A DNA stretch of 6,815 nucleotides from Actinomycetales bacterium (GTDB lineage: Bacteria > Actinomycetota > Actinomycetes > Actinomycetales > Actinomycetaceae). The stretch is taken from the NCBI GenBank assembly GCA_012513625.1, contig JAAZBW010000518.1:1-6815 (forward strand), written 5' to 3'. The position numbers and the translations under genes were made by a program. Positions 1 to 5,884 of this stretch are shown one piece after another. The number at the start of each line of letters is the position of its first letter. Position 1 is the first letter of the stretch. Below the pieces are notes generated by a model, which saw only the letters and a program-made list of their open reading frames with translations, was not told the DNA's origin and ran no database searches.

Positions 1-300
1 AAGGCGGATGCCCACTGCGCAGTGGTGGCTGCCGCGAGCGTGATCGCCAAGGTGTACCGCGACCAGCTGATGTGCGAACTCGAGGATCCGGGGTACGGAT
101 TCGCCTCTCACAAGGGGCACGGCGCCGCGGCGCACCTCGACGCCCTGCGGGAGATGGGCCCGTGCGAACACCACCGACGCTCGTGGCGGCTGCCCGGCGT
201 TGAGGCACCGGTCCCCGGGGAGGCGATAGCGCCGGAGGTGGCGGTGGAGCCGCCCTCCCCGATGGTGCCCGCCACCGCCGGGTCCCGGCCGGTGGCATGA
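1..300 (+). CDS. rnhB: Ribonuclease HII, C-terminal part (5' end outside window)
   Basis: RNase HII cuts the RNA strand of RNA-DNA hybrids and starts removal of single ribonucleotides misincorporated in DNA; it acts in the cytoplasm. The frame is open from base 1 to the TGA at 298-300, giving 99 codons of the 3' end. It opens with K-A-D, then AAASVIAKVYRD, PGYGFASHKGHG, and GPCEHHRRSW, which is the order of conserved blocks in the C-terminal half of RNase HII, including the conserved aspartates of the KAD and RD motifs. The domain ends near SWRLPG (about residue 65 of the fragment). The last 35 or so residues are an Ala/Pro/Glu-rich tail that I do not recognise as conserved. The N-terminal catalytic D-E pair lies outside the window and cannot be checked. 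It is followed after 7 bases by the DUF2469 gene, the usual actinobacterial neighbour. Confidence 0.95.
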   Translation, partial: KADAHCAVVAAASVIAKVYRDQLMCELEDPGYGFASHKGHGAAAHLDALREMGPCEHHRRSWRLPGVEAPVPGEAIAPEVAVEPPSPMVPATAGSRPVA

Positions 301-307
301 TGGAGCG

Positions 308-607
308 GTGAGCGCCGAAGAACTCGAGAACTACGAGACCAACCTCGAACTGGACCTGTACCGGGAGTACCGGGACGTCTCCAGCCTCTTCAGTTACGTG
401 GTGGAAACCGAGCGCCGCTTCTACCTGTGTAACCAGGTGGACATCAAACCTCGCACGGCAGGCGGTGAGGTGTTCTTCGAGGTGAAGCTCACAGACGCTT
501 GGGTGTGGGACGTCTACCGTTCCGCCCGCTTCGTCAAGTCGGTCTCCGTGGTCACCTTCAAGGACGTCAACATCGAGGAACTCAACCGCCCGGAGATTGC
601 CCTGTAG
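308..607 (+). CDS. DUF2469 family protein (Rv2901c-like)
   Basis: A 99-residue protein of unknown function matching the actinobacterial DUF2469 family (M. tuberculosis Rv2901c, about 100 residues). Visible family blocks are the start MSAEELENYE, LYREYRDV (18-25), YVVETERRFYL (30-40), AWVWDVYR (64-71) and VVTFKDVNIEEL (81-92). The protein is rich in acidic and aromatic residues. It has no signal peptide or membrane segment, so it is probably cytoplasmic. The GTG start at 308 is chosen because it gives the family-typical N-terminus. The nearest purine-rich match, GGAG at 302-305, is only 2 bases away, so initiation may depend on translation coming from rnhB, which stops 7 bases upstream. Constant linkage to rnhB suggests a link with nucleic-acid metabolism, but this is inference and the molecular role is unknown. 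Confidence 0.93.
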   Translation: MSAEELENYETNLELDLYREYRDVSSLFSYVVETERRFYLCNQVDIKPRTAGGEVFFEVKLTDAWVWDVYRSARFVKSVSVVTFKDVNIEELNRPEIAL

Positions 608-645
608 AACTCCACAGGAGCCGCTCGCGCGCCGCTCTCCCCAGA

Positions 646-673
646 TCCGGAGGGCGGCGCTGCCACCTCCGGA
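646..673 (+). other. Stem-loop in the gap between the DUF2469 gene and yraN
   Basis: TCCGGAGG at 646-653 is perfectly complementary to CCTCCGGA at 666-673, giving 8 base pairs. A possible 3-bp inner stem (GGC 656-658 with GCC 662-664) sits in the 12-base loop. It lies in the only sizeable non-coding gap of the plus-strand run (608-694). No T tract follows, only a G run. It may be a weak terminator or attenuator, an RNA processing site, or an element that hides a GGAGG sequence (671-675). That GGAGG is 19 bases before the yraN ATG, which is too far for a normal ribosome binding site. The function is inferred; only the pairing is seen. Confidence 0.45.
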
Positions 674-694
674 GGGGGCCGTCAGGCTCGGGCC

Positions 695-1057
695 ATGACA
701 GTTCGATCCCAGGCAGTGGGCGAGTACGGCGAGCGGCTTGCCGCCCGGCACCTCGAGGAGTCCGGCTACCGGCTCCTCGCGCGCAATTGGCGCTGTCCCG
801 GCGGTGAGCTCGACATTGTGGCTGTTGACCCGCATGGCACGCTCGCCATCGTGGAGGTGAAGACCCGGCGCGGCCTCGCCTACGGCCACCCGTTCGAGGC
901 GATCACGCCGGTCAAGCTCGCCCGGCTCCGCCGCCTCGCGGGCGCGTGGCTCGCGGAACGCCCACACCGAGGCGAGGTCCGGCTCGACGTGGTGGCGGTG
1001 ACGCTGGTGCCGCGCGGCGCGCCCCGCCTCGAGCACCTGGCGGGGGTGGACTGGTGA
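695..1057 (+). CDS. yraN: YraN/UPF0102 family predicted nuclease-fold protein
   Basis: A 120-residue protein of the UPF0102/YraN family, which has a Holliday-junction-resolvase-like (PD-(D/E)xK) fold. The usual residues are present: GEYGERLAARHLEESGY (9-25) as the first helix, E38 and D40 in GGELDIV, then the E-V-K signature (E54, K56), and D98 in VRLDVVAV. Length is normal for the family. The family's biochemical role is not firmly established. A structure-specific DNA nuclease working with the recombination genes around it is a reasonable inference, and the intact acidic/lysine set is compatible with activity. The ATG at 695 is the only start upstream of the conserved block apart from a GTG at 716, and it gives the usual short N-terminus. 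No good ribosome binding site sits close to it. The TGA overlaps the GTG of comM (GTGA, 1054-1057), so the two are translationally coupled. Confidence 0.93.
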   Translation: MTVRSQAVGEYGERLAARHLEESGYRLLARNWRCPGGELDIVAVDPHGTLAIVEVKTRRGLAYGHPFEAITPVKLARLRRLAGAWLAERPHRGEVRLDVVAVTLVPRGAPRLEHLAGVDW

Positions 1058-2586
1058 GCCACGGACGCACGCTCTCCGTGGGACTCGTAGGCATCGAGGG
1101 CCACCTCGTGGAGGTGGAGGCGCAGCTCGCATCCGGCCTCCCCGCGTTCCGAATCGTGGGTCTCCCGGATGCGTCCCTCGCGGAGGCCCGGGAGCGGGTG
1201 CGCGCAGCCCTCGAGTCCTGCGGGCTCACCCTTCCCACTCGTCGTGTGACGGCGAACCTCTCGCCCGCGGCCATGCCCAAGTCCGGCAGCGCGTTCGACC
1301 TGGCACTCGCAATCGCCGTGGTGGCCACCGGCCACATCCCCCAGCGCGCCGCCGCCGCGGACACGGTGCACCTGGGCGAACTCGGCCTTGACGGCCGCCT
1401 CCACCCCGTGCGCGGCATCCTCCCCATGGTGGCGCGCGCCGTGGCCGCCGGCCACCCACGGGTGGTGGTGCCGATCGGCAACCTCGAGGAGGCGTCCCTC
1501 GTGCCCGGCGCGGAGGTGGTGGGGGCCGCCCACCTCGGTGAGGTGTTCGCCCGCTATGGCGTCCGTACGATCGCCCCCACCATTCTCGCGCCGCCCGCAG
1601 TTGCTCCGGATCCAGCCCACCGCGCGCTCCCGGACGGGGACCTCGCAGATGTGGTGGGTCAGGAGGAGGCGCGGCTTGCCCTCGAGGTGGCCGCAGCGGG
1701 CGCGCACCACCTGTTCCTGAAGGGCCCGCCCGGGGCCGGCAAGACCATGCTGGCGAGCCGGCTGCCCTCGATTCTCCCGGAGCTGAGCGATAGGGACGCG
1801 GTGACGGTCACGTCCGTTCACTCGCTCGCCGGCACACTCGTGCCGGGAGACGGGCTCGTGCGGCGGGCTCCGTTCGAGGCGCCCCACCACACGGCCTCCC
1901 GCTCCTCCATCGTGGGCGGCGGCTCCGGGGTGCCGCGGCCAGGGGCCGTCTCGAAGGCCCACTGCGGGGTGCTCTTCCTCGATGAGGCACCCGAGTTCCA
2001 GGTGGCGGTGCTCCAGACCCTGCGCCAACCGCTGGAATCGGGGGAGGTGGTGTTGCACCGCGCGAACGCCACGGCGCGCTATCCGGCCCGGTTCCAACTG
2101 GTGATGGCAGCCAACCCGTGCCCATGCGGACTCTCCGGCTCGCGGTGCACCTGCGGGGGCGGCGAGCGGCGCCGCTACCTGGCGAGACTCTCCGGACCCC
2201 TCCTCGACCGGGTGGACATCCAGGTTCCCGTGCCGCGCGTGACCCGCGCCATGGCCGCGATCGGAGCCGCGGGAGAGCAGTCGGCGCAGGTGGCGGCACG
2301 GGTGCAACTCGCGCGCGAACGCCAGCACACGCGCTACCGCGACGTTCCATGGTCAGTGAACGGGTCCGCCGCCGGCACGTGGCTCCGCCACCCGGACCAA
2401 CTTCCGCAGGCCGCCGCGCGCCGCGGGCTCGAGAAGCTCGTGGATCGGGGCGACCTCACGATGCGCGGCCTCGACCGCGTACTGCGCCTCGCGTGGACGC
2501 TGGCTGATCTGGCGGGCGACGCAAGGCCCACCCCCACGCACCTCGCAATCGCGACCACCCTGAGAATGGGAGACCCCCATGCCTGA
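1054..2586 (+). CDS. comM: ComM/YifB family Mg chelatase-like AAA+ ATPase
   Basis: A 510-residue AAA+ protein of the ComM/YifB family. Vibrio cholerae ComM is a hexameric branch-migration helicase that helps integrate transforming DNA. Domains in order: an N-terminal ChlI/Lon-like fold domain (about 5-125, starting LVGIEGHLVEVE and GLPAFRIVGLPDA), the Mg-chelatase-type AAA+ domain (about 195-405), and a C-terminal helical domain (about 415-508). Visible motifs are Walker A GPPGAGKT (224-231), Walker B VLFLDE (306-311), a CPC...CTC cysteine cluster (C356, C358, C365, C367) following the AANP block, and GPLLDRVD (381-388) with the likely arginine finger. The GTG at 1054 is chosen because the family sequence begins directly after it and it overlaps the yraN stop by 4 bases; GGGGGTGGA at 1042-1050 can serve as ribosome binding site. 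The stop overlaps the dprA start by 8 bases. Many species that are not known to be competent keep this gene, so transformation is not implied. Confidence 0.95.
   Translation: MSHGRTLSVGLVGIEGHLVEVEAQLASGLPAFRIVGLPDASLAEARERVRAALESCGLTLPTRRVTANLSPAAMPKSGSAFDLALAIAVVATGHIPQRAAAADTVHLGELGLDGRLHPVRGILPMVARAVAAGHPRVVVPIGNLEEASLVPGAEVVGAAHLGEVFARYGVRTIAPTILAPPAVAPDPAHRALPDGDLADVVGQEEARLALEVAAAGAHHLFLKGPPGAGKTMLASRLPSILPELSDRDAVTVTSVHSLAGTLVPGDGLVRRAPFEAPHHTASRSSIVGGGSGVPRPGAVSKAHCGVLFLDEAPEFQVAVLQTLRQPLESGEVVLHRANATARYPARFQLVMAANPCPCGLSGSRCTCGGGERRRYLARLSGPLLDRVDIQVPVPRVTRAMAAIGAAGEQSAQVAARVQLARERQHTRYRDVPWSVNGSAAGTWLRHPDQLPQAAARRGLEKLVDRGDLTMRGLDRVLRLAWTLADLAGDARPTPTHLAIATTLRMGDPHA
2568..2573 (+). 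promoter_or_regulatory. Ribosome binding site of dprA inside comM
   Basis: GGGAGA lies 5 bases before the ATG at 2579, within the last codons of comM. It supports the chosen dprA start and translational coupling of the two overlapping genes. Confidence 0.7.
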
Positions 2587-3721
2587 CACCCACACGCCAG
2601 ACGAGCGGCTCGCCCGCGCGGCCTGGTCCCGCCTTACCGAACCGGGGGATCCGCACGCGGGCGCCACCCTTGCCTCGCTCGGGGCGGTGGACGCCCTCGC
2701 CTGGCTCCGCGCCTCGGCGCGGCGGCCCGAGCAGCTCCCTCGCTCCCAGCGTGCCTGCGTGGAGCGGTGGGCGCCCCGCCTCGAGGGGCTCGAGCCCGAG
2801 CGGGACGTGGCGGCCTTCTCCCGGCTCGGAGGCAGGGTGGTGATCCCCGGCGATCCCGAGTGGCCCGAGGCACTCGCCGACCTCGGACCGGCTGCCCCGC
2901 ACGCCCTGTGGGTGCGGGGCGCCGGGCACGTGCCCGGCTCGGCTGGTGTTCCCGGAGGCATCGCGATGGTCGGCTCCCGGGCCTCCACCCGCTACGGCGA
3001 GACCGTCGCGCGCGAGCTCGCCTTCGGCATCGCGGACGCCGGGTACCGCATCATCTCCGGCGGCGCCTACGGGATCGACGCCGCCGCGCACCGGGGCGCG
3101 CTCGCAGCCACGCCCGAGGGCACGGTGGCTGTGCTCGCTGGAGGCGCGGACCGCTTGTACCCGGCCGGGAATGAGGCCATGCTGCGCTCCATCACCGAAG
3201 GTGGGCTGGTAATCGCCGAACTCGCCCCCGGCGCCTCGCCCACCCGCCACCGCTTCCTAGCCCGCAATCGCGTGATTGCAGCCCTCGGCGCTGCCACCGT
3301 GGTGGTGGAGGCCGCACATCGCTCGGGAGCCCTCTCGACGGCGAACCACGCCGCTGACCTGCTCCGTCCCCTCGGCGCCGTCCCGGGTCCCGTCACCTCG
3401 GCCGCATCCTCCGGCTGCCACCGCCTCCTGCGGGAGGGGAAGGCCGTCTGCGTCACCATGGTTGAGGAGGTGCTCGAACTCGCCGGCCCCGCCGGGGTGT
3501 TCGGTGCAGAGCCCGAGGTGGAGCCCGGACTCCTCGACGGCCTTGATCCGCTTGAATCGCGCGTGTTCGATGCGCTCCCCGCCCACGTGGGAGCTGAGGT
3601 CTCCTCGCTCGTGCGCGCCAGCGGGCTCGGTATCGCGGAGGTCCTGGGTGCGCTCGGCTCGCTCCAGATCGCGGGCCGGGTGCGTCGCTCCGGAGACCGG
3701 TGGGCCCGCGTGACATCCTGA
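2579..3721 (+). CDS. dprA: DNA processing protein DprA (Smf)
   Basis: A 380-residue DprA. The family binds incoming single-stranded DNA in the cytoplasm and loads RecA on it during natural transformation. Order of parts: a variable N-terminal region (about 1-110), the Rossmann-like DprA domain (about 120-305), and a C-terminal winged-helix domain (about 322-378, PLESRVFDAL to RVRRSGDRW). Family signatures seen are MVGSRAST..YG (130-142), SGGAYGID..AH (160-171), AVLAGGADRLYP, FLARNRVIAAL (226-236), EAAHRSGALSTA (244-255) and the PGPVTS block. Length is normal for actinobacterial members. The ATG at 2579 has a good ribosome binding site and overlaps the comM stop by 8 bases. xerC follows 4 bases after its stop. 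Core motifs look intact, so the gene is probably functional. No uptake-pore genes are visible here, so actual competence cannot be judged. Confidence 0.95.
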   Translation: MPDTHTPDERLARAAWSRLTEPGDPHAGATLASLGAVDALAWLRASARRPEQLPRSQRACVERWAPRLEGLEPERDVAAFSRLGGRVVIPGDPEWPEALADLGPAAPHALWVRGAGHVPGSAGVPGGIAMVGSRASTRYGETVARELAFGIADAGYRIISGGAYGIDAAAHRGALAATPEGTVAVLAGGADRLYPAGNEAMLRSITEGGLVIAELAPGASPTRHRFLARNRVIAALGAATVVVEAAHRSGALSTANHAADLLRPLGAVPGPVTSAASSGCHRLLREGKAVCVTMVEEVLELAGPAGVFGAEPEVEPGLLDGLDPLESRVFDALPAHVGAEVSSLVRASGLGIAEVLGALGSLQIAGRVRRSGDRWARVTS

Positions 3722-3725
3722 GGGC

Positions 3726-4637
3726 ATGGACCTGGCCGCCACCCTCGAGAGCTTCGTCGAGCACCTCGCGCTCGAGCGCGGCCGCGCGGAGAACACGGTG
3801 GGCGCCTACCGGCGGGACCTGCGGAGCCTGTTCGACTTCGTGTGGGGGCCGGATGCCGAGGAGGGGAATTCCGCCGAACTCACCCTGGCCGCCCTCCGCG
3901 GGTGGCTCGCGGACGCCACGTCCGCCGGGCTCTCCCGGGCCACGATCGCCCGGAGGGCCGCCGCCGCCCGCACGTTCGCCGCCTGGGCCGCTCGCACGGG
4001 CCGCATCGATGGGGATGTGGCAGCGCGGCTCCGTTCCCCGAAGGCTGCCAGCGAACTTCCCACGGTGCTCACCGCGGAGGCGGCGGCCCAACTCCTCGAC
4101 CACGCCCGCACCGAAGCCGAGGAGCCCGAGGCACCCGCCACGGCCACCCGCGACTGGGCGGCCCTCGAACTCACGTACGCCGGAGGGCTCCGCATCGGTG
4201 AGCTCGTGGGCCTTGCCGCGGCAGATATCGACTTCGAGCGCCGCACCGTGCGCGTGCTCGGCAAGGGCAACCGCGAACGGGTGGTCCCCTTCGGTGTGCC
4301 CGCGGCACGTGCACTGGAGCACTGGATCCGCCGTCGCGAAGAGCTCGTCACAGCCACATCCGGGAATGCGCTCTTTCTGGGCGCGCGGGGCGGCCGTCTG
4401 GATCCGCGCACGCTGCGGGCCGCACTGCACCGGCTGACCGCGAGGGCGGGCGTGAAGGACCTCGCCCCCCACGGTCTCCGGCACTCCGCCGCCACCCACC
4501 TACTTGAGGGCGGCGGCGACCTACGTACGGTGCAGGAACTGCTGGGCCACTCCTCGATGCAGACCACCCAGCGCTACACGCACGTGACGCCGGAAAGGCT
4601 GCGTGCCGCATTCACGCAGGCACATCCGAGAGCCTGA
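3726..4637 (+). CDS. xerC: Tyrosine recombinase XerC
   Basis: A 303-residue tyrosine recombinase that, with XerD, resolves chromosome dimers at dif during cell division. The N-terminal SAM-like core-binding domain spans about 5-95 (FVEHLALERGRAENTVGAYRRDL). The catalytic domain spans about 110-300 with all expected residues: R156 in GLRIGEL, K180 in GKGNRER, H249 and R252 in HGLRHSAATH, H275 in LLGHSS, and the nucleophile Y284 in TQRYTHV. Length is normal for XerC. I call XerC rather than XerD or a phage integrase because of the position after yraN-comM-dprA, the usual XerC locus in actinobacteria; sequence alone separates them less clearly. The ATG at 3726 is 4 bases after the dprA stop, and the GAGGG at 3720-3724 is unusually close to it, so reinitiation after dprA is likely. 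The last 26 bases overlap the convergent M23 gene. Confidence 0.94.
   Translation: MDLAATLESFVEHLALERGRAENTVGAYRRDLRSLFDFVWGPDAEEGNSAELTLAALRGWLADATSAGLSRATIARRAAAARTFAAWAARTGRIDGDVAARLRSPKAASELPTVLTAEAAAQLLDHARTEAEEPEAPATATRDWAALELTYAGGLRIGELVGLAAADIDFERRTVRVLGKGNRERVVPFGVPAARALEHWIRRREELVTATSGNALFLGARGGRLDPRTLRAALHRLTARAGVKDLAPHGLRHSAATHLLEGGGDLRTVQELLGHSSMQTTQRYTHVTPERLRAAFTQAHPRA
4599..4619 (-). terminator. Weak candidate terminator hairpin at the M23 stop codon
   Basis: CTGCGTG (4599-4605) and CACGCAG (4613-4619) form a 7-bp stem with a 7-base loop that includes part of the M23 stop codon (4612-4614). Read on the minus strand it is followed by CCTTTCC, a modest pyrimidine stretch. It lies entirely inside the xerC 3' end, so the pairing could simply reflect coding constraints. 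Low confidence. Confidence 0.25.
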
Positions 4638-5121
4638 GACCTAGCGAGCCCGCCGGGAGGAGGCGCAGCCTCCTCTCGGCGAACAGCCCGAGAGGGTCGA
4701 TGTACTGCTCCGGGCCGGTGCGCGCACCCAGGTGGAGGCATGGCTCGGCGCAGTGGCCGGCCACGAGCCGGCCGATCACCTGCCCTCCGGCCACCGTGTC
4801 TCCCCGCTGGACTGCGGGTTCGAGGGGTTCGTACGTGGTGCGGAGGCCGCCGGTGTGCTCGATGGAGACCACCCCCCTGCCGGCCAGCTGACCGGCGAAC
4901 ACCACGGTGCCGGCTCCGGCCGCGAGGACCGCGCCGCCTTCCACGAAAGCGAGGTCCACGCCCCGGTGCCCGGACGCCCAGGGAACCGGCGGGGGAGCGA
5001 AGGGCGCGATGACGGGCGCAGGAGAACCGGTGGGCCACGAGAAGTCCCCCGGGGGAGTGGAGGCGAGAGGGAGGAGGAGGACGGCTGCGAGGGCCGCCCG
5101 GAGCTGCGCGGGCGGCCGCAT
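4612..5121 (-). CDS. Secreted M23/LytM-like protein with altered catalytic residues
   Basis: A 169-residue protein with an N-terminal signal peptide (R4-R8 region, hydrophobic 9-20, likely cleavage after about residue 21-24), then a Pro-rich linker and an M23/LytM-type domain (about 47-146). M23 enzymes are zinc endopeptidases that cut peptidoglycan cross-bridges outside the cell. H52 and D56 (HRGVD) and H130 (CLHLG) match the three usual zinc ligands. The histidine before H130 in the classical HxH is C128 here, and the usual YxH histidine is P99 (YEPL), so activity is doubtful. I recall TYEP and CLH-type sequences in other actinobacterial homologues of this locus (Rv2891-like), so this may be a subfamily trait. 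C124 and C128 could form a disulfide. The ATG at 5121 is chosen because the signal peptide starts there; the frame stays open to 5298, but that extension has no such feature. The ribosome binding site is weak (GGAAA). The tail past 146 overlaps the xerC terminator and the xerC end. Confidence 0.85.
   Translation of the reverse strand: MRPPAQLRAALAAVLLLPLASTPPGDFSWPTGSPAPVIAPFAPPPVPWASGHRGVDLAFVEGGAVLAAGAGTVVFAGQLAGRGVVSIEHTGGLRTTYEPLEPAVQRGDTVAGGQVIGRLVAGHCAEPCLHLGARTGPEQYIDPLGLFAERRLRLLPAGSLGLRLSDVPA
4651..4681 (+). terminator. Strong hairpin, probable terminator of the rnhB-xerC run
   Basis: CGCCGGGAGGAGGC (4651-4664) pairs with GCCTCCTCTCGGCG (4668-4681) across a 3-base loop. This gives 14 base pairs with a single G-T wobble at 4656/4676. 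It begins 13 bases after the xerC stop. The wobble pairs in plus-strand RNA but becomes an A-C mismatch in minus-strand RNA, so the structure favours plus-strand transcripts. No T tract follows, which is common for terminators of high-GC actinobacteria. It lies inside codons 147-157 of the convergent M23 gene. Confidence 0.65.
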
Positions 5122-5233
5122 TTTCCGTGCGTGGTGCAGTGGCCTCCCCCCGGGACGTGACCTCATTAGCCAGCGGGAAAGAACAGTGGGCATGCGCGAA
5201 ATCCTCCCGCCCCGGCGCACTCCGCGTCCCGGG

Positions 5234-5265
5234 AGCGCGTCAGGCTGGGGAGAGCCGGACGCGCT
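5234..5265 (-). terminator. Hairpin overlapping the DUF3349 stop, probable pit operon terminator
   Basis: AGCGCGTC (5234-5241) pairs with GACGCGCT (5258-5265), 8 base pairs. After one mismatch, GGCT (5243-5246) pairs with AGCC (5253-5256), leaving a 6-base loop. The structure covers two bases of the DUF3349 TAG stop (5264-5266), placing it exactly at the end of the minus-strand operon. No T tract follows. Its position between the operon and the next minus-strand gene supports a terminator, and it would isolate the M23 gene transcriptionally. Confidence 0.55.
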
Positions 5266-5572
5266 ACTCGCCTGTGGAGGGGTGCACCACGTCAACACCC
5301 TCCTCGGCGAGGGCTTCGGTCACGCGGTTCACATCCTTCTTCCGGGGCTCCTGGAGGTGGGTGTCCCGGATGAGTTGGCGAATGTCGTCTGCCGTGACGG
5401 CCTCGTCGTCCGCCGCGAGGTCCTCGGCGAGGAGCTCGATCTCCTCGTCGGTGAAGCGGCGTCGGAGCACACCGAGCACCGCGGCGTAGTCGCCGGCGGG
5501 GAGTCCATGGGGATGCCCCTGGCGCAGCCAGTCGAGTGTGCGGCGCAGGACATCGAGCTGGAGGGGTGACAT
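5264..5572 (-). CDS. DUF3349 family protein (Rv0543c-like)
   Basis: A 102-residue protein of unknown function resembling DUF3349 (M. tuberculosis Rv0543c, about 100 residues). The recognisable pattern is a helix with LDWLRQGHPHGLPAGDY (11-27), then LRRRFTDEEIELLAEDL, then a DIRQLI..T segment, and a C-terminal P..KDVNRVTEALAEEGVDVV. This is an all-helical, very acidic, soluble protein with no signal or membrane segment. The ATG at 5570-5572 shares one base with the TAA of the upstream membrane-protein gene (TAATG), with AAGGGA at 5578-5583 as ribosome binding site, so the pair is translationally coupled. This start also gives the family length; an in-frame extension to 5698 would be the antisense of no known domain and overlaps the upstream gene. 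As last gene of a pit operon, it may modulate or sense phosphate transport, which is inference only. Confidence 0.85.
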   Translation of the reverse strand: MSPLQLDVLRRTLDWLRQGHPHGLPAGDYAAVLGVLRRRFTDEEIELLAEDLAADDEAVTADDIRQLIRDTHLQEPRKKDVNRVTEALAEEGVDVVHPSTGE

Positions 5573-5883
5573 TACGGTCCCTTGGGGGTCAGGACGGGCG
5601 CGATGCCGTCGAAGTGGAGGTCCATGCCGAGGCCGGAGGAGATGATGACGGCGAGTCCCGCGAGGAGGCCCAGGATGACGACCGCAAGGCAGATCCACAG
5701 GAGTACGCGTCCGAGGACCCTGCGGGCCGGATCGACATCCTCGTCCCCGGTGCGCATCTGGCCGGTGCCCCAGCCGTAGGCGCGGATGCCGAGGGCGAAC
5801 ACGGTGGGAAGGCCTACACCGAACACGAGGCTAGCGAGCAGCACCTGGCCGGCGCCGGAGAGGGTGGCGACGAGGGTTTCCAT
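5572..5883 (-). CDS. Small two-helix membrane protein (Rv0544c-like)
   Basis: A 103-residue inner-membrane protein with two hydrophobic segments, about 12-34 (containing a G-x-G-L-P motif) and about 59-84. They are joined by a short hydrophilic loop rich in D/E/R (GQMRTGDEDVDPARR, 41-55). A short polar tail ends the protein. Arg residues R34, R54, R55 and R59 flank the segments on the loop side, which suggests a cytoplasmic loop with both ends outside. I do not recognise a named domain. By position and size it corresponds to M. tuberculosis Rv0544c, which sits between pitA and a DUF3349 gene. The ATG at 5881-5883 is one base after the pit stop and has a strong GGAGG at 5890-5894, 6 bases away. 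A role as an accessory subunit of the Pit permease is inference. The family assignment rests mainly on context. Confidence 0.82.
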   Translation of the reverse strand: METLVATLSGAGQVLLASLVFGVGLPTVFALGIRAYGWGTGQMRTGDEDVDPARRVLGRVLLWICLAVVILGLLAGLAVIISSGLGMDLHFDGIAPVLTPKGP

Positions 5884-5884
5884 C

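Noticed and set aside
946..1053. N-terminal extension of comM upstream of the GTG at 1054
   Set aside because: It lies in another frame of yraN, encodes Arg/Gly/Pro-rich sequence, and family homology starts just after 1054.
880..2328. Long minus-strand open frame of 482 codons opposite comM
   Set aside because: It is antisense to a clear AAA+ gene, has Arg/His/Gly-rich composition with no domain, and long antisense frames are expected in very high-GC DNA.
3453..4499. Long minus-strand open frame opposite dprA and xerC
   Set aside because: It crosses two well-supported genes, shows low-complexity Gly/Arg/Pro sequence and no recognisable motif.
5122..5233. Promoter for the M23 gene, with a GCTAAT-like -10 on the minus strand near 5165-5170
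   Set aside because: It matches the consensus poorly and no convincing -35 is present at the right distance. A promoter is expected in this gap but I cannot place it.
5227..5234. TCCCGGGA palindrome as an operator site
   Set aside because: Eight-base GC palindromes arise often by chance here, and it abuts the terminator-like hairpin without any promoter I can support.
5122..5298. N-terminal extension of the M23 gene to 5298
   Set aside because: It would place the signal peptide internally and overlap the DUF3349 gene and the hairpin at its stop codon.
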